The notes under the pieces are model-generated. The model searched no databases and was not told the origin of the DNA. It saw only the letters and a list, made by a program, of their open reading frames with translations. Made by a program: the position numbers and the translations under genes. DNA of 64,000 nt from Certhia americana (Eukaryota; Chordata; Aves; Passeriformes; Certhiidae). The stretch is from positions 11,186,758-11,250,757 of the forward strand of contig CM031864.1 of NCBI GenBank assembly GCA_018697195.1, in the 5' to 3' direction. Of this stretch, positions 1-11,689 are shown piece by piece. The number at the start of each line of letters is the position of its first letter. Position 1 is the first letter of the stretch.

Positions 1-3000
1 TCCTTAACAACCTGCACTAAACCTGCTCTTTAGATGCTCCTAAAGCCAGAAGAGTGTTCAGGGAGTTTCCTCCTCTGGAGAAACCCCAAGGACAAGGTAC
101 ATTATACTTGCTCTCTCTCTCAACAGCTCTGTCATGCATCATTTCCCATTGCCCCTGTGGAGTTTTGTCCTATACTGTTAACATTATAGCAGCACTCGAA
201 ATTCCTGGAGAGACAGCAGGGTCATAAAGTAATGCTGGGTATTTCACTAAATAAGCAGTAACAGATCAGAAAAAGATGAGGCACTTTAATTCCCCTGTGC
301 TCCTTGTCTGTCCTGTCAAGTGCTGCCTTCTATAAGACAAGAGAGGGAGGCGTGGACTTTTTTATTTTGTTTTTAAGTCTCATAAGTTCTGATTCACATT
401 CACTGAGGAGACTGTCTCTTCTGTCCTGGTGGCACACAGGCAGCTGCCTTGGGTGAGCTGGGCAGGCACTTCTGTGAAGTTACATCCAACAGCCGGAGCA
501 AGAGCAATCAGGAACATACACATCAGCTTCCAGCCAAGAGAGAAATAGCTGGCACAATTACAGCTGTGAAAGATACTACCACAACTGAGTGTCCTGGAGT
601 TGCTGGAGTTTAAGTTTAGCCATGCTCATTATTTTGGCAGGCTAAGAGGGAGCACAAAGTAACTTGAGCAATGAGAATTTCTGGGCACCAAACCCATTTT
701 TTCCTGTGTTCTGCACAGATAAGAGAATTATCCATCATAGTTAGTGCACTACAGCTTTAAGTTTCAATCTGAACACAAGTGGAATACTTCAGCCCAATAT
801 GAGAAATATTAGAAAAGTTAAGCTACTTTACCAGACAACTCTTGTTTTAACTTCTATTTTTACATATTTGTTTCTAATATTCACTGCTGCCTCAATAACA
901 TTATTTGCTATTTTTAGCATTTCAAATAAAAACATCACTGTGATCCTCAAATCCCTAAAGCATCTGAAAACTAGCAAAGAGATCCTTAAAACCATAGCTG
1001 GACCCATGTTATGAGAACTTTCTAAACATTTGTTCTCAATTTTGGTGCAGAAAGTATAGCACTAAAACATACTACAGCTGAGTGGATGAAACAAACCTTG
1101 AAGCTACTAATAACTCAAACATTAAAGAATTCATAATAATCCATCTCAGTGCTCTGTACCCAGTCTCTTCCTGCAAAGCAAAACAAAACAAAAAAAAGCA
1201 ACTGTTTCAGGAGGCTTAGAGTGCTGCACAATACTGTCCAAAACAGTGTTTTTAACAAAGTAATGCCTACAAGGTTAGTCTCCCAGGCTTTCTAGCCTGG
1301 GAAGCAGAGGCAACAGCAATAAAGTCCACTTAAAAGAGTACATACACATCCCCCCGAAAGCTAATGCCATAGCTAGAGAGCAATTAAAATTATTACCATC
1401 ACCATTTGCTTGCTACCCCTCATAACAGCACTGTGAGTGCCTCATCAAAAAATATGTTCCCTCAGCCACCTCACCATCAATTCAGCCATCCCAGCCCAAA
1501 CCACTTTCATCAGATTTATGCTCCCAGTGCCAAGTTGAGCTGGCCCAGAGTTGCTATTTTTTAATAGGAGCTCTCCTGTATTCCCATCTTCTGGCAAAGG
1601 CAAGTAGGACAGTCACAGCAGAACACAAAACCATTACGTGACTCTCTCCACAAAGAGGACAAGTTTGTCTCCATGGCCTAGTTGCTCACACACCGACTGA
1701 ATGTGTCTTCATTGGTTCCTCATTAAACAAAGAACAGAAGGATGTCAATGTAGGTAAAATCCAATCCCTCAATGCAGAACAAATGACAGTCCCAGAAGCC
1801 CAAGACACAACAGCCGTACCCACCTACCCTGGATACCACCTCACACCCATGAGGCTTTAGCCACTTGAGAAAGAGTACACATATTCCAAACCCTTGAAGG
1901 AAGATCCACTTCTTCAGTACCTTGTTAGACCCTAATACAAGAATTGACAGAAGTACTGTTTCACTTCAAAAAAGATAAACCTGTATTTATATTGATAATA
2001 AACATTTGATTGCTTTTCATTAATTCAGTCTTTTTTGCTGTCTGACTGGTTTCCATGGAAATGCAAGCAGATTAAAAACCTGCAACCAGAAGTGAGTCAG
2101 TTTTGCCTGTTTATGTCTCCCCAGTTCCCTTGGAAACAGACATTAAAAAAAAAGGAGTAAAAAGGATAAGGGTCCTGAAATATCTTTGGAGAATCTCTTC
2201 CCAAAGCTTTATCTCTTTGGCTGCCTTGTCAGAATTAGAGTTGAAAATAACACAGAGCAACAGATGACAGAATAGTGACTTGATTTTTTTAAGGACACAT
2301 CAACAGAACATACCTGGAGACGTTTCAAAAGCCACATTCAAACTGACAAGCTCAAATTTTATTAACGTGGGCTTTGGCAAAAGTGCTTCATGTGGAGTAC
2401 ATACTTCTTTAAATTAGTTCAATGCTAATGTAGAGAGAAATACAATAGAGAGCAAGAAAATAGTATCAGACTGTCCTTGTCCCAAGTATATATCAATACT
2501 TTGAGAGAGAGGGAAAGAGTAAAAGACGCCTTGGGGGAATTAGTCCAATATTTCCCTTGCCAGGATGCTTTTTAATGGAATCATTCCTTTCTTACAACAC
2601 ATTCTTTCTGAAGTTGCAAAATCAGCTATACACATATCAGGTTAAGAAACAAACATCAGTATTAAATTCATTATGCACAAAAATGCATTCCTCCAAGATG
2701 ATAAAGCCAACCTAGAAGGGCCTGTCAGCAAGACTCCATCTCCCACCACTGTTTTCAGACAACAGTTCACCCTCCTATGAGCTGCAACAAACAACATCTT
2801 TCCTCCTCAGAGTAAAATGCATCACGGAATGAATAGGATGAGAAGTTACTAGGAAAGAGGCTGCAGTGCATGTGTCAGACCTTCAAAGCCTGCTCCTATC
2901 ACTACCATTACTATGCAAGAATTCTCTGAGAGTCGAGTGTCCGGAAACACAAAGAACAGCAGTACAATTACTAGCTCCTCTAAGTTCCTTCTAGAATGCT

Positions 3001-6000
3001 CAGGACAGCTAAATCTTATTTATTTGTGACAAACTGTTTATTTCCTTGTTTGTCTCCCACCTCACATTATCAGTTTTATGTGCTCAGCACACCTCCATGC
3101 AACTCAACACTTCATCAGAGAGCTGTGGAATCCATCCTTACTGCCTGTCTGGGAGGAACATGCAGGGACAGTGCACTCCTCTTACCATGACTGTCAGACT
3201 GAAGCTGCATTACAAACATCAGGAAAGGGAAAAAGGAAATCTTACCTCTGTCCTAAACCCTGCTCATATACTCCCAATAAGCACCAGAACTCAAGGGCCC
3301 TCCTGTATTCAGTATTACATCCCTTATTTTTGTACCTTGATGCTGCTCTGAGAACTAACAATATACTGCCACGGACATGAAACAAGGCTTGGGGAAGAGT
3401 AGCCAGGCATGGTACTCACTAAAAGGATGAGAGAGGGGTAGCAATCACTGGAGGTTTGTCTTGAATAGAAGAAGCAGTTGAACTTAATTCAATGTTAATT
3501 AGCTCACATTAGCTGAATTCAATCTATTCTTGTCACAGTAAGATAAGCCTTAGAGAATTAATTATTTCCCATTCTCCTTTGTATTTTGGCAAGGTGTAGA
3601 GTCACGCAGAAAGGAGAATAATCTCACAGTACTCACCAAGGCATCACTCAAGGAGAACAGATATAACATTAAGTGGGAACACAATGTTAAGGGAACATTA
3701 AGAGAAACATTGATGTGTATCTTTCAGTCTATTTTGAAATTTAGAGTCCTTTCTTGTAGAGGTCAGATGTACACATAAACAAAATAATTTAGCTATTAAT
3801 TTACTTTAACAGCTAACTACACAAACATCCAAGTGCCAGGGAGACTAGTTTACACAGTAAACCACTTTACACAGTTAGCATTCACATTCATCCATGACAA
3901 TGATATGCACAAGCATCTTCTAAAATGTCAAATGAACAAACCACACAAGCAGCAAATAAGCAGATCAAGTGTTTTCCATCATACTCTACAACAAATTTCT
4001 TTGTTTCCATTATTAAACACAGGTGTCAAGTTCACTAAAATCAGTCTCTGAAGAGATTGCAAGGGTGTCAGGTGTTAGGATCAGCTTAGTTTCATACCTC
4101 CTCTAGCACAAAGAACAGAACAAAGATCAATGTCACTGCTGAAGCTAGAAAGTCACTATTAAACAGATGAAAGGCACGGGTCACAAGAAATCGAAAATTA
4201 TTTAATAAAAAGGTAACTCACACAAAATCAATAATCTTTGATTACTATGGACCCCAAAATTAACACATCTGACTTAGTTTTGCCTTTGGGGACATCAGCA
4301 TTATCATATCAATCTTAAAGAAATTTACAAGGTCACACCACAAGTTATCACACAACCATCTATCTGGTGTGCTTAACTAAGCAAGGCTCCCCTTCAGCAA
4401 ATACAAAGTATAATTGCCCCAATACACATGGTATCATATTACACATTCTCAAGAAAGCTTAATCGTAGTGAAACAAGTAATTCAAATCTGTCATTTGTTA
4501 ACTTCCAAATGCTGATTTACAGAAGCTTAACACCAAATCTTCATATCAAGTTTCACAAAATGGGGGTTTAAATTTGTACTTTAAATTTGCATAAGTTTCT
4601 TCTGTGTTAAATTACATTATAAATAAAATGGGTTTGATACATAAAAAGAGCCTGAAAACCAACTGAAAACAAGTACTCTTTACTGTTTCAAAAGTAAATT
4701 TAAAAAAATTCAAAATCTGCCCCTTTACACTAGATTGCTGCTTATGCTAATATTTCAAGGTACTTCATCCAATATTTAAGACACAATCCATAGAAGTGCC
4801 TAGAAGGAACAACAGTACAGCCTAAATCAATTGTGACAACTGATACAGAACAGTAAGCTAAATCCTCAAGCTAGCATCATCTCTTTGTACATGTTGAAGA
4901 AGCTTAATGCAAGCACTGCAACTTCCAAGAATAAATGAACGACACATTTTACACAAAAGATTAGGAAAAGGGAGACACACCAAAGCAAAGGACTGTTATG
5001 TTATCCCACAGCGCTCCTGTAAGAACATCCTGGGTACCCAAAAGCAGACAATGCACTCAACAGAAATAATTCTAACTAGGCTTTAACTTAGAGTCATCTT
5101 TCCAGGTAAAAGTGTTCCATTTATAGAAATCCACAGCGCCTGCACACAGATTTGCAACACTGCATTGCAATCCGAAGTCACCACAAAATTCCCCAGGGAC
5201 CAGCATGGTGTAAAATAACAAACAGCCCACAAAGCTAAAGGCACAACATCTGAAGAGGATTGCAGAAAGTTAGAATCCTCCTCAGCACCTTGGTGCATAA
5301 CACATAAACACATAGCTGCTTCTTCATTTGTAACAAAGATGATACACAAGTTGTGGCATGAAAGGATTTTTTACAGGTCTTGGGAAGTCCAACATTATTT
5401 CCTGGCGGCATGAAGGAAGTAAGTGATGGTAAGTGGTATAATTTCATAATAGATCATTTTGTAATAGCAGATACAGCAAAACTGTTCTTTTAACCACAAT
5501 TGTACTTATTTTCATGCAGGAAGGATTTTCTACACCTTGTCAACAGAAGTGCTACTTTACTTTTCAGAAACTCATCAAAAATCAAAATTTTTAACTCCCT
5601 CTCTGAAGCATAAACCTGAAGAAAAAATCCATGCTCAGAAAAACATTATACATCTCCTTTTACAAATTTAGTGTTACAATAACTGTTATAGTCCAAGGCA
5701 CCTTAATAGTTCTCCTGTCAAAATCAGTGCATCAGCACAAGTGTCATATCAAAGTCATCATCTGTCATCATGCAAAACTTCTTAAGAGCACATAACAGAT
5801 TTACAGCTTGTAGAGGTAGAAAACTGCTAAATTTAAGAAACGTTGCGGCAGAAACCTCTATCAGCATGCACAAAAAGTCCATACAGCAAAAAAGAAAGTT
5901 GACCAGTCAGTTCTGGATCAGTGTTTCTCAGTTGCTGATCCAGGGAGCAACAGTCAGCTCTGAGACATCTGAAACAGCCTGTGGAACAGCCCGTGGAACA

Positions 6001-6757
6001 GCTGCAAGGAAGGCTGCCTTGTGTTTTGGGCAGGAAGGGAGAGGAGGGATTTGTTTTCTTGTTTTTATATTTTCAATAAATAGTTCTTGCATGCAGGCAA
6101 AATCAACACAAACAAAAATAAGAGCAGCAACTGAACAATCAAACTTCAGCCTAATTTCTGTCTCATTGCAACTGTAACCTTCTCTGGCCTTACTGCACAG
6201 TACAATCCTCAGATTGCATTCAATGAGGTCAGATGTCTCTTTGGACTTAAAAAGGTTGAGAGACATCCTTTAGATGACAGATAGTTGGCAGATAACAACA
6301 TGGAAGATGAGGATTTCTGAAGGACAAAGTAAGATGGTGAGATAACCAGTATATATGGTTGCAGAAAGAAATCAAAATTCACCAGAGGGAAAACCCCAAA
6401 CTTGTCTTAAATATCTTAAAACATACAGAGGATTCAGGAAACAAAAGCCTCAACATACAAACTCTTTATTTTGACAATAGGAATCATAAACTAACAGACT
6501 ATTCCAAAAGCTGAGATCTCTAATACTAGATTTAAAAAGCATGAACCTGCTCTTGTTGCCAGTAATAAAAGTAAAGCCATAAAGAGCATTAGGTAGTCAC
6601 AAATTCGACCCCTTAAGCATACTAAAAGCTCTAGCATTTGAGTGGGCTTAATCACATCCCTCTAATACTACTAAATCAGAACCACCCCACCACTATTGCA
6701 ACTATTTAACAGGCGTTTTAGGGAGCCCAGAAACAGTTGCACAGTTCTCCTACTTAC
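1..6757 (-). other. ST3GAL3 intron 2, 3' part not in window
   Basis: This AT-rich stretch lies downstream of the ST3GAL3 first coding exon on the minus strand, so it belongs to the following intron. I looked for the next ST3GAL3 coding exons on the minus strand and did not recognise any. The open frames here are short, AT-rich and unlike any family I know. The part from 4865 onward is repeated at 9558 onward. The intron must continue beyond the left edge of the window. Confidence 0.7.
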
Positions 6758-6872
6758 TTGAATCCTCCCATCTGAGAAGGTGCAACTTCCAAGCAGAATA
6801 ATACAGAAATCCCAGTACCAGAAACAGGCAGAGGGCTAGAAGCAGGTTACGCATAAACACCAAGAGTCCCAT
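6758..6872 (-). CDS. ST3GAL3: ST3GAL3 first coding exon (N-terminus)
   Basis: This exon encodes the first 38 residues of beta-galactoside alpha-2,3-sialyltransferase 3. The enzyme is a Golgi type II membrane protein that moves sialic acid from CMP-Neu5Ac to terminal galactose of Gal-beta-1,3/1,4-GlcNAc chains. The protein opens MGLLVFMR, followed by a hydrophobic anchor at about residues 9-28 (NLLLALCLFLVLGFLYY) and the luminal stem start SAWKLHLLRWEDS, nearly identical to mammalian ST3GAL3. The start has A at -3 and G at +4. The exon ends in phase 1 at a GTAAGT donor (757-752). The minus-strand acceptor CAG precedes 6902, leaving 30 nt of 5' UTR in the exon. The catalytic sialyl motifs lie in later exons outside the window. 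A second, frameshifted copy is at 11433-11543. Confidence 0.93.
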
Positions 6873-6902
6873 CTTCACATTAAATCTGCTCTTCTACATG
6901 AC
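6873..6902 (-). promoter_or_regulatory. ST3GAL3: ST3GAL3 5' UTR with two start-stop uORFs
   Basis: The transcribed leader between the splice acceptor and the start codon contains ATGTAG (6899-6894) and ATGTGA (6880-6875). Each is an AUG followed at once by a stop codon. The second ends two bases before the true ATG at 6872. The first has G at -3, a moderate context; the second has T at -3, a weak one. Start-stop elements of this kind are known to hold ribosomes and lower or tune downstream initiation. Whether this one does so is inference. Confidence 0.6.
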
Positions 6903-7029
6903 CTGAGAAAGAAAAACAGGTTGAGGTTGCAGCCACCTTCTCCAACAGTCATCCTCCCCAAAACACACAATCATCCCATACCCCCCATAGCGCACAGAAC
7001 CCAAACCGCGCTCTCCACAAGGTAAAATA

Positions 7030-8865
7030 CACGTGTGCCCCAGAGCACACCAGCGAAACAAGAGACACCCCAGCGAGCAGCCTGTCCTGGCCCTCACAGG
7101 GTCAGTGCCGCTCCGGAGAGCCCAGGGGTCACCGCCGGCTGTGACAGAGCATCCGCCCCGCTCCTGCCCGCTTCACACAACCGAGCCCAGCACGGCCCTG
7201 GCCGCCGAGGCCTGGCGAGCACCGCGTCCTCCCGACACGCCACAGAGCAAACCCACAGCGCCGGGATGTGCTGCGGACAGCGGGGCCCGCGGGAACGGCC
7301 GGCGCAGCGCTGGTCCCGGCCGGAGCCCCGCGGAGCCCCGGGCACTCCGCGCTGCGGGGGACGCCTGCCCTACAGACGTACCGCGCTCGGAGAGGGCTCG
7401 CCCGGGCCCGGGCAGGACGGCGAGCTGTCCCCGCCGGTGAACAGCTGCAGTGCCAGCTGGAAAGCCTGGTTTTGACCGGGCAGCGGCGTCGCACCGCCGG
7501 GCTGCGGCCACCGCCGTCGCCGTGCTCGTTACCGGCTACGCCGCGCCGCGCCCCGCCGAGCCCCGGTAGCCGCGCCGGCCGCTGTGTAGCCGGCCCTGCA
7601 CCCCCCCCCACACACACACTTCCCCCCGCCTCCTACACCTTCCTGCCACCGGCCCCTGGCGCTCGGCCGCCGGCTGCGCCCCCCCGGGCGCGGGCTGCGG
7701 GCGCCGCCATGCCGGGGCGCGCCCAGCGGGACCCGCCCGCCGCCGGGGGGCGCCGCGGCCGCCAATGGCGCGCCGAGGCGGGGGCTGGGCCCGCCCGCAT
7801 AGCGGCCCGCACCGCCGACTCAATGGGACGGCGCGGGGGCCCCGCCCCGGCCAATCGCGGAGGCGTGTCCGCGCAGCCAATGGCGCGCGGGCGGGGGTCC
7901 CGGCCGGAGGAGCGCTGCGGCAGTCGCGGCGGTGCGCGTGCGCCAGAGCGGCCCCCCGCCCCGCTCAGGAATCAGCGCGTGCGGTGGCGCCGCGGAAATG
8001 TGCCCGGCCCTGCTTCCCCCTCACGGCCGCTGCCGACAGCGCTCCTCCTCCAATCCCGCGGCCGCTGCCCAATCACGCCGTGGTGGCACTTCCAAGAGCG
8101 CTGGCGGTATCCTCCAGGCATGGCGTCTGGGTTGCCCTGCCAGCACTGCACACCCCCCGTTTTTTTTGTTGTTAGCCTCCGCATTGTCACCCTACAGCAC
8201 CTTGCACCTCCCCGCCGGCTGCGGCACCTCAGCTCCTGCCCGGCCGCCTGCCCCTGCACAGACACGGCATCGCCCGGTCCCTCCATTCACTGCATTGAGT
8301 GCGCTGCACCGCCGACCGCCGAGCACTGCTCCGATGGCGCTCTTCAGCTCTGCCCCGCTCTGCAACAGCCAGCTGTTGCCACGACACGGCGCGCAGGCGC
8401 TGGGTTGCTTTCCATCATACTGCCCCACACAGCACCTGTGTCCCTGCTGCACGTCCCAGCCACTGCCTTCACACATCCCTCCGCCTTCTGCAAAACCCCC
8501 CCCGCCAAAAAAAAAAACCCCTGGGGCCCCCCCGAGAAAAAACCACGCCCCACAAATGTTGTCCTCTGGCCCGAGCCCCTGCACGGCCTCTGCGCCGCCT
8601 CCCCGGTGTGGCCAGCGTCAGCGCTGTACCACCCCAGGCTGCAACGATCCCCTCCAGCGCTCTTGCACACGCACAGGCTCGAACAAGCACGTCAGACAGT
8701 GCAGGGAACTTCCATGCCGGGTTCCCGGTGAATGTTACAAAAAGGTCTTTCCCGCCTTCTTCTCCCTGCACAGACTGTCCTCTGTGGTCCCAGGAACGCT
8801 AGTGCCCATCCTGCAACCACATACTTTGCTGCTGGCGCGCCCAGCCTTGCTAAAGTCTCCTTGGC
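7030..8865 (-). promoter_or_regulatory. ST3GAL3: CpG-island promoter of ST3GAL3, copy 1
   Basis: The stretch is strongly GC and CpG rich and lies just upstream of the ST3GAL3 coding exon. CCAAT boxes are visible at 7762-7766, 7851-7855 and near 7880, two of them followed by GGCGCGC. A non-coding first exon must end somewhere here. Two minus-strand donors are candidates: GTAACG near 7530-7535 and GTACGT near 7376-7381. Both are inferred. The long open frames across the island, on both strands, are expected from GC-rich DNA lacking stops. Sequence quality falls towards the N gap. Confidence 0.7.
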
Positions 8866-9557
8866 NNNNNNNNNNNNNNNNNNNNNNNNNNNNNNNNNNN
8901 NNNNNNNNNNNNNNNNNNNNNNNNNNNNNNNNNNNNNNNNNNNNNNNNNNNNNNNNNNNNNNNNNNNNNNNNNNNNNNNNNNNNNNNNNNNNNNNNNNNN
9001 NNNNNNNNNNNNNNNNNNNNNNNNNNNNNNNNNNNNNNNNNNNNNNNNNNNNNNNNNNNNNNNNNNNNNNNNNNNNNNNNNNNNNNNNNNNNNNNNNNNN
9101 NNNNNNNNNNNNNNNNNNNNNNNNNNNNNNNNNNNNNNNNNNNNNNNNNNNNNNNNNNNNNNNNNNNNNNNNNNNNNNNNNNNNNNNNNNNNNNNNNNNN
9201 NNNNNNNNNNNNNNNNNNNNNNNNNNNNNNNNNNNNNNNNNNNNNNNNNNNNNNNNNNNNNNNNNNNNNNNNNNNNNNNNNNNNNNNNNNNNNNNNNNNN
9301 NNNNNNNNNNNNNNNNNNNNNNNNNNNNNNNNNNNNNNNNNNNNNNNNNNNNNNNNNNNNNNNNNNNNNNNNNNNNNNNNNNNNNNNNNNNNNNNNNNNN
9401 NNNNNNNNNNNNNNNNNNNNNNNNNNNNNNNNNNNNNNNNNNNNNNNNNNNNNNNNNNNNNNNNNNNNNNNNNNNNNNNNNNNNNNNNNNNNNNNNNNNN
9501 NNNNNNNNNNNNNNNNNNNNNNNNNNNNNNNNNNNNNNNNNNNNNNNNNNNNNNNNN
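8866..9557. other. Assembly gap (692 N)
   Basis: This is an unbroken run of undetermined bases. It separates the two copies of the duplicated segment exactly, so it probably marks two overlapping contig ends that were never joined. The true missing length may be zero or negative. Confidence 0.99.
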
Positions 9558-11432
9558 CTCAAGCTAGCATCATCTCTTTGTACTGTTTGAAGAAGCTTCA
9601 TGCAATCCTGCAAAAACTTCCCAAGATAAATGACACACAGTGTCAACACCACGCTTAGAAAAGGGGAGCCAACACAAAGCAAATGACGTTATGTTATCCC
9701 CAGCGCTCCTGTAAACACATCCCGGTACCAAAAGCAGACAATGCCTCAACCGAACTAATCTAACGAGCTTTAACTAAGAGTCTCTTTCCAGGTAAAAGTG
9801 GTTCCCCCTTTATAGAAATCACCCAGCGCATGGCACAGATTTTGCCAACACTGCATTGCAATCCAAGTCACCACAAATTCCCCATGACCAGCTGGTGTAA
9901 AATAACAAACAGCGCCACAAAGCAAGGCACACAACATCTAAGAGTTGGCAGAAATTTAGAATCCTCCTCAGCACCTTGGTGCATAACACAAACACATAGC
10001 TGCTTTCTTTCATTTGTACAAAGATGATACACAATGTGGCATGAAATGCTTTTTTACCGGTCCTTGGGAAGTCCCACGATTATTTCCCTGGCGGCATGAA
10101 GAAGTAAGTGATGGTAATGTGGTATATTTCTAATAGATCATTTTGTAATATCATAGTTACAGGCAAAACTGTTCTTTTAAAACCCCAATTGTACTTATTT
10201 TTCATGCTGAGGATTTTCTCTCCACTTCACCAGAAGTGCTACTTAACTTTGTCAGAAACCTCATCAAAAATCAAATTTTTACTCCCTCTCTGAGCAGAAA
10301 CCCTGAAGAAAAAATCCATGCTCCCGAAAACATTAGACATCTCCTTTTAACAATTTAGGTGTTACAATCTGTTATAGTCCAAGGCACCTTAATAGTCTCC
10401 TGTCCAACTCGTGCCTCGCACAATGTCTATCAAAGTCCAAGCTGTCGTCATGTCAAACTCTTTCTTAATACCATAACCATTTACAGCTTGTAGAGGTATA
10501 AAACTGCTAATTTAAAAAGTTGCGGCAGAAACCTCTATCATCATCACAAAAGCCATAAGCAAAAAAGAATGTTACGCATTCATTCTGGATCAGTGTTTCT
10601 CAGTGTGCTGATCCAGGGAGCAACGTCAGCTCTGATACAATCGGAAACAGCCTGTGGACCAACAGCCCTGGAACAGCTCAGGAGGCTTTGCCGTGTGTTT
10701 TGGGCAGAAGGGAAGTAGGATTTGTTTTCCTTTTTTTATATTTTCAATACATATTTCTTGCCTGCAGGCAAATCACACAAACAACATACGAAAAAAAAAA
10801 AAAAGAAGCAGCACTAACATCACACTTCAGCTCTAATTCTGTCTCTTGCCAACTGTCACCTTCTCTGGCCTTACTGCAAACCGTACAATCCTCATATTGC
10901 ATTCAATGAGTCAGATGTCCCTTTGGCCTTAAAAAGGTTGAAGAGACACATCCTGTAGATTACGATGGTGGCGATGTAACAACATGGGAAGATGAGGATT
11001 CTGACGGACAAGTAAGATGGTGATATAACCATATATATGGTTGCAGAAGAAATCAAAATTCCCCATAGGCAAACCCCAAGACTTGTCTTCATTCTAAAAC
11101 ATATCAGAGGATTCAGGAAACACAACCTCAACATACAACCCTTTATTTTGACCTAGTATCATACTAACATACTATTTCCAAGCTATATCTCAATACTAAT
11201 TTAAAAGCTGAACCTGCTTCTTGTTGCCAGTATAAAAGTAAGCCATCAGAGCATTAGTAGGTGCCAAATTCCCTACCCCTTAAGCATCTACGTATAAAAG
11301 CTCTAGCATTTGATGGGCTTAAAATCCCATCCCCTCTACTACACTAAACTCAGAACCCCACACTATGCAACTATTTAAAGCAGGCGTTTTAGGGAGCCCA
11401 GAACAGTTGCCACAGTTCTCCCCCCTACTTAC

Positions 11433-11543
11433 TGTGAATCCTCCCAGCTGAGACTTGCAACTTCCAGGCAGAATAAGACCGAATCCCATACCAAAACAGC
11501 ATAGATGGCTAGCATCAGTTACGCATAACCACCAAAGTCCCAT
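11433..11543 (-). CDS. ST3GAL3: ST3GAL3 first coding exon, frameshifted duplicate copy
   Basis: The same exon as at 6758-6872, with ATG at 11543, is present with the acceptor CAG before 11573 and a GTAAGT donor at 432-427. It is 4 nt shorter overall. Reading breaks after the second codon because one base is missing (GGACTTTGG instead of GGACTCTTGG), and further indels follow through the membrane anchor. Because its whole surroundings are a noisy copy of the left segment, this is best taken as sequencing and assembly error, not a second gene or a pseudogene. Confidence 0.85.
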
Positions 11544-11689
11544 CTTCACATTAAATCTGGCTCCTTCTACTACCTGAGAAAAAAACAGGTTTAGTTGCAG
11601 TCCCCCTTCTCCACCGGTCCATCCTCCCCAAAACACACAATCTTCCCATAACCCCCCATAGCGCACAGAACCCCAAACCGCGCTCTCCA

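Larger units (their letters stand above)
4865..8865. repeat. Copy 1 of a 4 kb false duplication flanking the N gap
   Basis: This segment aligns end to end with 9558-13459. It begins with the same bases (CTCAAGCTAGCATC) at 4865 and 9558 and ends with matching sequence (CTCCTTGGC versus CTCCTTAGGC) at 8865 and 13459. The copy is clean at its left side: the ST3GAL3 exon at 6758-6872 is open and intact. Towards the gap it becomes irregular, with homopolymer blocks such as 8500-8550 that the other copy lacks. The duplicate ends coincide with the gap edges, which points to an assembly artefact and not a biological tandem duplication. Confidence 0.9.

Noticed and set aside
7268..8731. 487-codon plus-strand open frame in the GC-rich island
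   Set aside because: It is antisense to the ST3GAL3 promoter, proline-, alanine- and arginine-rich, overlaps other long frames on both strands, and is not preserved in the second copy. GC-rich DNA yields such frames by chance.
8732..9682. Open frames crossing the N gap
   Set aside because: Most of their length is undetermined bases; they have no meaning.
11433..11543. A second ST3GAL3-like gene or pseudogene
   Set aside because: All its surroundings for 3.9 kb are a noisy copy ending at the gap, so an assembly artefact explains it better.
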